DNA of 64,000 bases from Thermotogota bacterium (lineage in GTDB: Bacteria; Thermotogota; Thermotogae; Petrotogales; Petrotogaceae), in NCBI GenBank assembly GCA_029780115.1, contig JAKOZG010000024.1, positions 22,645-86,644 on the forward strand, read 5' to 3'. The position numbers were made by a program, and so were the translations under genes. This document shows, piece after piece, positions 55,407 to 63,916 of the stretch. Positions within the stretch are counted from its first letter, which is position 1. Each line of letters starts with the position of its first letter. The notes below the pieces were generated by a model. That model was not told the origin of the DNA, did not search any database, and saw only the letters and a program-made list of their open reading frames with translations.

Positions 55407-56252
55407 ATGGAAATTCCAACATCATTATTTGAAAAACTTCTTTTCAATACTGTTAGAATAGAGGCTACACTTAAGGATGGTTCACAAATAAGCGGAACAG
55501 GATTTTTTTTTGATTATACAATTGAAGAACAACACTTCTACTTTTTAGTAACAAACAAACATGTCATTGAAAATACAGATCAAGCAAATTTAGTTTTTAA
55601 CCTTCAAGTAAACGGGAAACCTGCCTTAGGGAAAACTTTTTGTTTAAACATTACCGATTTTGAATCAGCTTGGTTTCCTCATCCTAAAAAAAATATAGAC
55701 ATAGCGGTTATGAAGTTTGCTCCAGTTTTAAATTTTCTAGATGAGAAAGGAATCCAAATATTCATCCAACCGTTTGACCAATCACTTATACCTTCAGAAA
55801 AAGTAATAAACGAAGAAATAGATGCTGTTGAAGATATTATATTCATAGGATATCCCAATAGTATTTATGACAAGAAAAACTTGATACCGATTGTCAGAAA
55901 AGGGATAACTGCTACCCCTTTTTCTGTAGATTTTGAAGGAGAACCTATATTCTTAATTGATGGGTCAATATTCCCAGGTTCTAGCGGAAGTCCTGTTTTT
56001 CTTTACGATAGAGGTAGTTATTCTCCTAAAGGTAAAGTTTTAATTGCAGGTAGTCGAATTTTCTTTTTAGGAGTTGTTACTTCCTGTTATATTATAAACC
56101 GAAACAATCAAATTGAAAATGTGGATGTACCAATAAAAACTGAGCCAATAATTATAACTTCTCAATTGATAAATTTAGGGCGGGTTATAAAATCAAAAGC
56201 GGTAAAAGAATTAATAGAATATATTCTTAAAAAAGAAGGGGTAGAAATATAA
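55407..56252 (+). CDS. Cytoplasmic trypsin-like serine protease
   Basis: A 281-residue chymotrypsin-fold protease of the Trypsin_2 type. The triad is visible: His52 (TNKHVIE), Asp99 (NIDIAV) and Ser194 (GSSGSPV). No signal peptide, membrane helix or PDZ domain, unlike HtrA, so it should act in the cytoplasm. Such stand-alone proteases occur in defence islands. GGAGG precedes the ATG. It lies between duplicated repeat composites, beside a toxin-antitoxin pair. Confidence 0.85.
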   Translation: MEIPTSLFEKLLFNTVRIEATLKDGSQISGTGFFFDYTIEEQHFYFLVTNKHVIENTDQANLVFNLQVNGKPALGKTFCLNITDFESAWFPHPKKNIDIAVMKFAPVLNFLDEKGIQIFIQPFDQSLIPSEKVINEEIDAVEDIIFIGYPNSIYDKKNLIPIVRKGITATPFSVDFEGEPIFLIDGSIFPGSSGSPVFLYDRGSYSPKGKVLIAGSRIFFLGVVTSCYIINRNNQIENVDVPIKTEPIIITSQLINLGRVIKSKAVKELIEYILKKEGVEI

Positions 56253-56661
56253 GATAGCTCATTCTTGCAAAAAAAATTTGTAAATGCTTTCATTGTTAAA
56301 TGTAAAAGGAAAGTGCGAATCCTTATTAGGTAAACTGTTACTTCATCTCTTACTTTTTTCGAATTTATAAAGTATTTATTGACCTTATTACAAGGCGACC
56401 TTAAAGTAATTATAATCACTCTCAATTTTATTTATCATTTCCTCTATTCTTTTCGATTCTGAAAATATGTAATTATGAATGAGTAGCTAAACCATCCCTT
56501 TGGTATATTTGTTAGTTAATTTATTATTGAGGGGGTTAAAAATATAAATATTGCACCAATAAAGAAACATTTAATAAAGGAAATTAAGAAAGAGGTTAAT
56601 TTTTATCTTTTGATTTTTGATTTACCATCAATTGATGGTATAATATAGTTGGAGGTTATAA
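56253..56661 (+). promoter_or_regulatory. Toxin-antitoxin promoter with palindromic operator
   Basis: TTGATT (56617-56622), 16-bp spacer, TATAAT (56639-56644). The perfect 18-base palindrome TACCATCAATTGATGGTA (56623-56640) exactly fills the spacer and touches the -10, the usual place for antitoxin autorepression. The rest of the 409-bp gap shows no gene. Confidence 0.8.
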
Positions 56662-57003
56662 ATGCCTGATTGTAGTACAAATTTATTTATTGCAGATTTT
56701 AAAAAAGCTTGCTTAAATAATAATTATTATTTTGCACGAGAAAGAAATAAAAATATAAATTTTCTTTTAAAGTTAGGATGGACTGTGGAGGATATGATTA
56801 ACTTTTTGTACAATAATTTGTCTGTTGAGCATTATTATAAGGGACCTGAACTTGAAAATAATCCAAACTACAATTCAGGAATAATTTTTGTTTTCATCAT
56901 AACTATCGAAGAGTTTTCTTTCTCGGCTTATCTAAAGATAAAAAAAGTGGACGATAGTAACAAATTTGTTATTATTTCTTTCCATGAAGAAGGTGATAAT
57001 TAA
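56662..57003 (+). CDS. MqsR-family toxin
   Basis: A 113-residue protein with MqsR/RelE-like order: an N-terminal helix (FIADFKKACLNNN), FLLKLGWTVEDMINFLYNNLSVEHYYKGP, and strands ending in YLKIKK and IISFHEEGD, which match the YxKl and iiSFHe ends of MqsR toxins. MqsR is a ribonuclease that cuts GCU-type sites in mRNA. GGAGG precedes the ATG. The antitoxin gene begins two bases after the stop. Confidence 0.72.
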   Translation: MPDCSTNLFIADFKKACLNNNYYFARERNKNINFLLKLGWTVEDMINFLYNNLSVEHYYKGPELENNPNYNSGIIFVFIITIEEFSFSAYLKIKKVDDSNKFVIISFHEEGDN

Positions 57004-57004
57004 T

Positions 57005-58018
57005 ATGATTAAAATTGATAAACGCTCTGAACAATTATATTGTGACAACTGCGATTCACTCGTTGGTTACGAAATTATAGAAAAAAAAGAAGTTTACAAT
57101 CTTAGAGGTGACTTAATAGAAATAAATTCGTATGTAGCTAAGTGTAAAACATGTAATAGCGAACTATTTGAACCTTATTTAGAAAATGAGAATTTGAAAC
57201 AACTTTATAGAAAGTATGCAAAGAAACATAATTTGATTCTTCCTGAAGATATAAAAAGTATGAGAGAAAAGTATGATGTAAGTCAAACGTTATTTGCAAT
57301 AATTCTAGGAATAGGAGAAGCAACAATTGAAAGATATGAAAGTGGTTCTCTTCCTTCCGAATCTATAAGTAATTTGATAAAAAGTGCTGAAAATCCTCTG
57401 TTTTTTTCTCGAATGCTAGAAAATAACAAATCAAAATTAACTAAAACAGACTATGAACGAATTAAGAAAAATATAGAAGAAATCAAAGATTTCAATGTAA
57501 ATTATTTAAGTACATTAGAGCAAGTGTATTTGCAAACAACTAATTCAAAAGATTTGAATTTTCAAAAATTATATGAAGTAGTAGCTGAGCTTTTTAACGC
57601 AATAAAAAAGTTAGGTATAAATTTTTTATATAAGACTAAATTTGTTAAGCTTCTTTGGCTAATAGAAAGTTCTTATTATGACACTTTTGGTGAAAAATTA
57701 ACAGGATTAGATTTTGCTCATTTGCCATATGGTCCAGTACCTGAAAGGCATTACATCCTTTTAGAGATAATGAAAGAGGCAAAAATAATTAATATTGAAG
57801 AAGTTGATGACGAACCCGATAAAGCTTATACTATTCTATATCCAAATGATTTGTCTTATGCAAAGTTTTTGGAGGTTTCTGAACAAGATTTCATTAAACA
57901 AATTGTTGGGAAATATGGGTCCTTAAATGCTAAAGAATTGACAGAGTTGACTCATAATGATTTAAGGTGGATAAATACAAAAGATGGAGAGTTAATTTCA
58001 TTAGAAATTAAGGAATAA
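57005..58018 (+). CDS. MqsA-like antitoxin with zinc finger, HTH and Panacea domain
   Basis: 337 residues in three parts. An N-terminal zinc ribbon with C13/C16 and C47/C50. A Xre/MqsA helix-turn-helix at about 75-112 (MREKYDVSQTLFAIILGIGEATIERYESG). A C-terminal SocA/Panacea (DUF4065) domain at about 190-330 (KLLWLIESSYYDTFGEKLTGLDFAHLPYGPVP). The Panacea domain neutralises many unrelated toxins; the HTH should bind the palindrome upstream of the toxin. AGGTGA is eight bases before the ATG. Confidence 0.85.
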   Translation: MIKIDKRSEQLYCDNCDSLVGYEIIEKKEVYNLRGDLIEINSYVAKCKTCNSELFEPYLENENLKQLYRKYAKKHNLILPEDIKSMREKYDVSQTLFAIILGIGEATIERYESGSLPSESISNLIKSAENPLFFSRMLENNKSKLTKTDYERIKKNIEEIKDFNVNYLSTLEQVYLQTTNSKDLNFQKLYEVVAELFNAIKKLGINFLYKTKFVKLLWLIESSYYDTFGEKLTGLDFAHLPYGPVPERHYILLEIMKEAKIINIEEVDDEPDKAYTILYPNDLSYAKFLEVSEQDFIKQIVGKYGSLNAKELTELTHNDLRWINTKDGELISLEIKE

Positions 58019-58244
58019 CGTTACAGCCTATTTTCTAACTGCAAAGAAGGAAAAATGTGCAACAAAAAGTGAGTTTTCAACTTAAAAATTATGTTTAGAC
58101 TGTATAGTTTACTATAGTTTGTGTTTGAAGTTGGAATTAGCTTACATAATTGGAATTTTGTTAAATTTGCTGGAAATGCAATATATTTAAGATGAGGTGA
58201 TTTTATATGGTGGTAAACATTTTATTTAGATAGGTTATCAATAC
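58019..58244. other. Gene-free start of the repeat field
   Basis: AT-rich; no gene seen. The whole stretch 58019-59776 (1.76 kb) holds only repeats and AT-rich DNA, listed separately. Confidence 0.5.
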
Positions 58245-58257
58245 TTTTTTGGGTGAT

Positions 58258-58314
58258 ATTTTATTTTTTAGCTATAATTATGAGGTTTTTGACTGGTGTA
58301 TAACTAAGTATACC
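58258..58314. repeat. Partial 173-bp element (3' end)
   Basis: Only the last third is recognisable: TATAATTATGAGG, then GTGTATAACTAAGTATACC. It ends with the same GTATACC. Confidence 0.65.
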
Positions 58315-58466
58315 TTTTTAGAAGATTGTTGATTTTTGCAAGGTTGTTCGAGGTTATAGCCAGCATCAATTCATGATTGTGGATCGTTTATAGGACTTAA
58401 AATCAAGATTGTGGATTTGTTGATAGATAAATTATTATTAAATTAATGTTTTATTTTTTGACTTCG

Positions 58467-58666
58467 TAAATTTATTATAATTCACATTAATTTATAGTTG
58501 TAGAGACGCTCTATACGAGCGTCTATTTTTTGAATTATAAATGAATTGATTGTTGAAATGCGTTTAAAACCATGAGACGCGCATATAGCACGTCTCTACA
58601 AAAAGATAAATTTATAATTTTTGCTACGATTGAACCTAGTAGACGCACATGTAGCACGTCTCTACA
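58467..58666. repeat. Hairpin-repeat cassette
   Basis: TATAAT leader, left hairpin at 58500-58524, right arm at 58573-58599, third arm at 58652-58666. Confidence 0.8.
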
Positions 58667-58716
58667 CCCGTTTATTCAACGTTTTGACATTTTGTTGTTA
58701 GGTATATGTTTAAAAT

Positions 58717-58859
58717 TAGTTTTTTGTGTCATTTTTGTAATTTCGTAAATTTATTATAATTCACATTAATTTATAGTTGTAGAGACGCTCTATACGAGCG
58801 TCTATTTTTAAAGATATTGATTTTAAAACCATGAGACGCGCATGTAGCACGTCTCTACA
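58717..58859. repeat. Hairpin-repeat cassette
   Basis: Longest conserved leader (TTTGTGTCATTTTTGTAATT, then TATAAT), left hairpin 58779-58804, right arm ending at 58859. Confidence 0.82.
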
Positions 58860-58904
58860 GTTTGTTTATTTAGGGTTTTGACATTTTGCTTTTAGGTATA
58901 TGTT

Positions 58905-59121
58905 TAAAATTAGTTTTTTGTGTCATTTTTGTAATTTCGTAAATTTATTATAAACTACGTTAATTGATAGTTGTAGAGACGCTCTATACGAGCGTCTTTT
59001 TTTAAGGATATTGATTTTGAAAACCTTGGAGACGCGCGTATAGCACGTCTCTACAAAAAGATAAATTTATAATTTTTGCTACGATTGAACCTAGTAGACG
59101 CGCATGTAATAAGTCTCTACA
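58905..59121. repeat. Hairpin-repeat cassette
   Basis: Same leader but TATAAA in place of TATAAT; left hairpin 58973-58997 followed by TTTTTTT; right arm 59030-59055; third arm 59096-59121. Continues into the 173-bp element copy 3. Confidence 0.82.
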
Positions 59122-59174
59122 GTCGATTAAATGATTGTTTGAACAATTTGTTATGTTTTATTCTTTTGATATAT

Positions 59175-59347
59175 GGTATACATACGTCATCTTAGATAAG
59201 GTTTTTTGAGGATTTTGATGAAGAAACGTGGTAAAAAACATAAGAGTAAAACTGTTATGTTTGAGCGATAATCGTTATTTTAAAGGATATTTATTTATTT
59301 TTTGGTTATAATTATGAGGTTTTTGGTGAGTGTATAACTACGTATAC
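59175..59347. repeat. 173-bp element, copy 3
   Basis: GGTATAC at the start, GTATACT at the end (one change from copies 1 and 2). Closely similar to copy 2 over its whole length and in both flanks. Confidence 0.78.
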
Positions 59348-59399
59348 TTTTTTTTGAAAGAATTGCTTTTTTGTAAGGTTGTTTGAGGTTTAAAACCCT

Positions 59400-59776
59400 T
59401 GTAAAATAGAAGATGTGAATGTGAGCATAAAAAAAGAGATAGAAAAAATAGATATCAATACATGTCAATAGCTTCTTTTGCCTTTCGTTTTATACAAGAA
59501 GAGTTATATTTCTTACAAGGTAATTTAATGCTTCATAATACTTAAATAGAAGGTTCAACCTCTTATCTTACTTTGTCTTCATCTGTGATGAAATTCCATA
59601 TTAAGCACATATAAAATTTACAACCTTTAATACAAGATTTTAGGAATAATATAGTCAAAAAAAGAATAATATATTGAAAGAAGTTTTTGGGACATTTTAC
59701 AATGAAAAATATTATTTATATGTGGAATAATAAATACATTTAAAAGTTAATAACATAGCTTGAAGGAGGCAAAAGT
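59400..59776 (+). other. Flagellin upstream region
   Basis: No gene recognised. No clear sigma-28 box (TAAA-N15-GCCGATAA) was found. AAGGAGG lies before the flagellin ATG. Confidence 0.4.
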
Positions 59777-62386
59777 ATGAGGATTAATCAAAACATAAAT
59801 GCATTAAAAGCCTGGCGTTCACTAGATAACGTGAGCTCTTCTATGGGAAAAACGCTTGAAAGACTTTCTACTGGTTTGCGTATCAATAGAGCGGGAGACG
59901 ACGCAGCTGGTTTGTCTATGTCAGAAAAAATGCGTGCGCAAATTAGTGGATTGAACATGGCTGTAAAAAATGCACAAGATTCTATTTCTTTAATTCAAAC
60001 TGCAGAAGGAGCTTTAACAGAGACACATTCGATACTTCAAAGAATGAGAGAGCTTGCAGTACAATCTGCAAACGATACGAATGTAGATGTGGATAGAGAT
60101 GCTATTCAAAAAGAAATAGATCAGTTGGCTGCAGAAATTACAAGAATTGCAGAAACAACACAGTTTAATGCTATTGATTTACTAAAAGGAAGTTTTTCGG
60201 CAAAGTTTCATATCGGAGCAAATGAAGGGCAGAATGTAGAACTGAATATTGGGAATATGAGAGCAAGCGCCTTGCAGATTGGGACAGACTACACTGCTGC
60301 AACTGTTAACGGGCATTCTGTTCTGAAAGATAAAAACGGTAATGTAAAAGCAATTTGGTATGAAGGAGGATATTTCGACGAAGAAGGCAATTTAATTTTG
60401 GGGGCAAACGGGCAATATACTGTTAATGGGGATTCATTATTTTATAACGGTGAAGAAGTTGCTGTTTGGAAGGATGCACAGCAAGTAACTCAAGAAGGAT
60501 ATTTTGACAGTGAAGGTAATCTAATTACAAGTATAAACGGTCCTTTAACAGCTGCAACAGTAGGGAGTAACTATGTACTAAAAGGTGCTAATGGTGATGT
60601 AGTTGGGACTTGGTATGATAAAGGGTATGTAACTGAAGATGGAAAATTGATCACAGGAATAAATCAAACATTAAGTAATGGTAGTGAGATAAATATTGGA
60701 GAAGCTACATATGTTGCTAAAACATATAATTCTGATGTTTATAAAACAGTTTCTTATGAAATTAATACATTTAGTGGGATAACTTTAGTAGCTGATGAAT
60801 ATACTGTTGTTACTTACTCCGTAGTAACTAATAGTACCGGTAGTTTTTTTGTTAATGGTGGAGAAACTATTGCTTTATACAGTGGCACTGCTGGAGGTTA
60901 CGTTAGTGGAAGTACTGTAATATACAATTCTGCTTTACCTTTGTCTGATGGGGAAGTTTATGCTTTAGAAGATACTGATAATAGTTCATCTAGAACAGTA
61001 GCAATTTTAGAAGATAATGGATATTATGATAATAAAAATAATTTAGTATATGCAGGAAACAATTTGAGTGTAGGGGGTAAAGTTTATGCATTAGAAAATA
61101 GCGAAGAACTAGTAGGAGTTTTTCAAAACGGTTCAGATGGGAATGGATATTACTATGATGGAAATCTTATTTTTCCCAAAGACTCAATGTATCCTTCTGC
61201 TACTACTGTGTGGGCATTAAAAGATGAAAGTGATGGGATATCAGCTATTTGGTATGATAATGGATATAGGAGTTTTAATGATAATTTGACTGCTTTACCT
61301 TCTGTGAAAATTGAAGAAAATGAATTCTTTTCTTTCTTAGAAAAGGAAGGAGCTCCTTTTGCAATTTGGCAAAATGTAAATGGTGCAAACACTGGATATT
61401 ATGACACAAACGGTAATCTTGTTTATAAAATAGATAGTATTTCAGGTTTGAGTGGAAGTAGTATATTTGCCTTAGAAGATAGCGATGAAGAGATAACAAA
61501 AACAGTTGCTGTTTGGAGAAATGATGGATATTATGATACAACTCTTTCAACTACTGTATATCCTGCAGATAATCCACTAACAAGTGGAGAAGTATACGTT
61601 TTAGAAGGAGATAGTCAAACTGTAGCGGTTTGGCGAGAATCAGATGGGATAAATCCTTCAGGTTATTATCTGGAAGATAAATTGATTTTTCCTTCTGATA
61701 ATAAGTTTGGAGAAAATCAACAGATTAATGTTTTATTAGACAATGATGAAAAGTACTATGCAAGTTTTCAAGAATTGGATGACGTTGGTTATTATAGTGA
61801 TGATGGGATATTTCTACTAAAATCAACAAATCCACTTTCTCCAGGAGAAACTGCACTTGATTTAGAAATAGGAAGTTGGCGAGAAGAAGTGTTCTCGACT
61901 GAAGCGGGATATTATTATGAAGATACGCTATTATGGAAGACCGACTCACCCTTTGACGTAGATGATCTTAATAATTGGAAATCTTTTGAAGAAGCGGGTT
62001 TTGAGGTAGGATACTATGATCCAGAAGGAAAATTAATATTTGCTACAAACATGGCATTTGAAAATGATAGACGAATAACAAAAGGTATAGACGTATCAAC
62101 TCAAGAAGCAGCTGATGAAGCTATATCTAAGATTGATAACGCAATAAATTATGTTTCTAATGAAAGATCAAACCTTGGGGCGATGCAAAATAGGTTGGAA
62201 CATACTATAAGGAACTTACAGGTTTCTTCTGAGAATTTATCCGCTGCTGAATCGCGAATTAGAGATGCGGACATGGCAAAAGAAATTATGGAATTTACAA
62301 AGCAACAGATATTAATGCAAACTTCAAATGCTATGTTGGCACAATCTAATACAATTCCTCAAAATGTTTTAAAACTACTTCAATAG
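59777..62386 (+). CDS. Giant flagellin with repetitive central domain
   Basis: 869 residues; common flagellins have 270-500. Residues 1 to about 168 are the conserved D0/D1 helices (LERLSTGLRINRAGDDAAGL) and about 768-869 the C-terminal D1/D0 helices ending in IPQNVLKLLQ. The roughly 600 residues between are surface-exposed and built of degenerate units of about 45-60 residues, each with an aVW-type strand, GYYD or GYFD, and GNLI/NLVY. No signal peptide, as expected for type III flagellar export. AAGGAGG precedes the ATG and a terminator follows. Confidence 0.93.
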   Translation: MRINQNINALKAWRSLDNVSSSMGKTLERLSTGLRINRAGDDAAGLSMSEKMRAQISGLNMAVKNAQDSISLIQTAEGALTETHSILQRMRELAVQSANDTNVDVDRDAIQKEIDQLAAEITRIAETTQFNAIDLLKGSFSAKFHIGANEGQNVELNIGNMRASALQIGTDYTAATVNGHSVLKDKNGNVKAIWYEGGYFDEEGNLILGANGQYTVNGDSLFYNGEEVAVWKDAQQVTQEGYFDSEGNLITSINGPLTAATVGSNYVLKGANGDVVGTWYDKGYVTEDGKLITGINQTLSNGSEINIGEATYVAKTYNSDVYKTVSYEINTFSGITLVADEYTVVTYSVVTNSTGSFFVNGGETIALYSGTAGGYVSGSTVIYNSALPLSDGEVYALEDTDNSSSRTVAILEDNGYYDNKNNLVYAGNNLSVGGKVYALENSEELVGVFQNGSDGNGYYYDGNLIFPKDSMYPSATTVWALKDESDGISAIWYDNGYRSFNDNLTALPSVKIEENEFFSFLEKEGAPFAIWQNVNGANTGYYDTNGNLVYKIDSISGLSGSSIFALEDSDEEITKTVAVWRNDGYYDTTLSTTVYPADNPLTSGEVYVLEGDSQTVAVWRESDGINPSGYYLEDKLIFPSDNKFGENQQINVLLDNDEKYYASFQELDDVGYYSDDGIFLLKSTNPLSPGETALDLEIGSWREEVFSTEAGYYYEDTLLWKTDSPFDVDDLNNWKSFEEAGFEVGYYDPEGKLIFATNMAFENDRRITKGIDVSTQEAADEAISKIDNAINYVSNERSNLGAMQNRLEHTIRNLQVSSENLSAAESRIRDADMAKEIMEFTKQQILMQTSNAMLAQSNTIPQNVLKLLQ

Positions 62387-62400
62387 TGACATTTATTAAA

Positions 62401-62426
62401 AAAGAGGCGCTAATAGCGCCTTTTTT
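62401..62426 (+). terminator. Intrinsic terminator of flagellin
   Basis: AGGCGC (62405-62410) and GCGCCT (62416-62421) with a TAATA loop, flanked by A-run and TTTTTT. Confidence 0.92.
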
Positions 62427-62812
62427 GTTTGATACTTTTGTACTATAAAACAATTAAATATCGATGAAAGAAGGTATAATATACCTTTTAAGCATGAAAA
62501 TAATCTTTCTTCTATTCATGTTGGGTTTATAATTATTCATTCTTGTAACTCTTAAATTCAGAAGCATATTTATATTTACAAATTAGTTTTTTGTAGTATT
62601 TCGTAAATTTATTATAATTCACATTAATTTATAGTTGTAGAGACGCTCTATACGAGCGTCTTTTTTTAAGGATATTGATTTTGAAATCATGAGACGCCCG
62701 TGTAGGTCGTCTCTACATTTGTTTGAATTGAGGTTTGAAATATTATTAAACGTATTGATTTTTAAATGTCTTTAAAACCAATGTTTGAAGGATTTTTATG
62801 ATTGAATTAAAT
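62427..62812. repeat. Hairpin-repeat cassette in flagellin-hicB gap
   Basis: The cassette spans 62577-62717: leader with TATAAT at about 62613, left hairpin 62637-62661 followed by TTTTTTT, right arm 62690-62717. The remainder of the gap shows no gene. Confidence 0.78.
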
Positions 62813-63013
62813 TTATGCTCCTTCTTCGGTTGGTATCTCCTCTCCATTTTCAATCATACTTTCTAAATATAGTTCAATAGCTTCTTTAGCCATTTTTATT
62901 GCTTCTTCTATTGTTTTTCCATAGGTTATGCATCCGGGTAATGCAGGAACTAATACTGTGTATCCACCTTCTGGTTCTTTTCGTAAAAGTATTCTATAAG
63001 TCAATTTTTGCAT
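62813..63013 (-). CDS. hicB: HicB-family antitoxin-like protein, orphan
   Basis: 66 residues with the HicB partial RNase-H fold: YRILLRKEPEGGYTVLVPALPGC, the GKTIEEAIKMAKEAIELYLE helix. The usual C-terminal strand after PTEEG is missing by a few residues. No hicA gene lies on either side on this strand, so it is an orphan. GAGGTGATA precedes the ATG. Confidence 0.82.
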   Translation of the reverse strand: MQKLTYRILLRKEPEGGYTVLVPALPGCITYGKTIEEAIKMAKEAIELYLESMIENGEEIPTEEGA

Positions 63014-63216
63014 ATTATCACCTCAAGATGTTACTTTCTCTATTGATTATACTATACCACTCAAGCAACAGATATTATTGAAATTATAAGAAATAACTAT
63101 ACTTCTATAAAAAGAGAAACTATCGAGCAATGTGATATAATTTTAATAGATATTATGTATATAAACTATCTTGAAATGCGTATTTATATAATTTTCTAAG
63201 GTTAGTTATATTAAAG

Positions 63217-63546
63217 GTGGTGAGTGAAATATCTAAACAAAGCAAAGATAAAGAATCTCAAAAAGGTAAAAATAAAGAGCCATCACCTAGAGTTAAAAAA
63301 ACAGAATCACAAACAAAACTTCCTAAAGAAAAAGATACAACAAGCATAAAGGTTACTGTTGTTGTACAAAAAGAAGATAATTCGTATGTAGCTAAATGTA
63401 TAGAAAATAATGTGGTTTCTCAAGGAAAATCGATAGAAGAATCGTTAGAAAACTTAAAAGAAGCGCTAGAGCTGTATTATGAGGATACAATGCCTGAAGA
63501 AAAAAATTCTGCCACTTTGATTACAATAATGGAAGTACCATTATAA
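63217..63546 (+). CDS. HicB-like antitoxin with charged N-terminal extension
   Basis: 109 residues. The first 45 are Lys/Ser/Glu-rich low complexity; the rest is a HicB domain (VTVVVQKEDNSYVAKC, GKSIEESLENLKEALELYYED, TLITIMEVPL). Its stop overlaps the start of a broken hicA (TAATG). The start codon is uncertain: GTG 63217 or 63220 overlap the only ribosome-site-like sequence. Confidence 0.72.
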   Translation: MVSEISKQSKDKESQKGKNKEPSPRVKKTESQTKLPKEKDTTSIKVTVVVQKEDNSYVAKCIENNVVSQGKSIEESLENLKEALELYYEDTMPEEKNSATLITIMEVPL

Positions 63547-63632
63547 TGGGTTCAAAGTATCCAATCCAAAAACCAGAGCAAATTATAAAAGTGTTAGATC
63601 GACGAATTTTTGAAATATCTGTAATCGAATAA
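63546..63632 (+). pseudogene. hicA: hicA toxin remnant
   Basis: A 28-codon frame coupled to the hicB stop. MGSKYPIQKPEQIIKVLDRR matches the N-terminus of HicA mRNA interferases. It then changes to unrelated residues and stops before the region that normally holds the catalytic histidine, so the toxin must be inactive. Confidence 0.72.
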
Positions 63633-63689
63633 TTTAGCAACTGTTGATTTCAGGGAATCTAAAAAGTAGTTGCAGTGAAATTATTAACG

Positions 63690-63880
63690 AAAAGGGTTGG
63701 AAAAGTTTATTATAATTCACATTAATTTATAGTTGTAGAGACGCTCTATACGAGCGTCTTTTTTTAAGGATATTGATTTTGAAATCATGAGACGCCCATA
63801 TAGGTCGTCTCTACGAAAAATAAATTCATAATTTTTGCTACGATTGAACCTTGGAGATGCGCATATAGCACGTCTCTACA
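63690..63880. repeat. Hairpin-repeat cassette
   Basis: TATAAT leader from about 63705, left hairpin 63734-63759 followed by TTTTTTT, right arm 63789-63815, third arm 63852-63880. Confidence 0.8.
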
Positions 63881-63916
63881 TCGTAAAATCAATGTTTTAA
63901 GGATTATTAAACGAAA

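Noticed and set aside
59400..59776. Sigma-28 promoter for flagellin
   Set aside because: No TAAA-N15-GCCGATAA-like pair could be found by eye.
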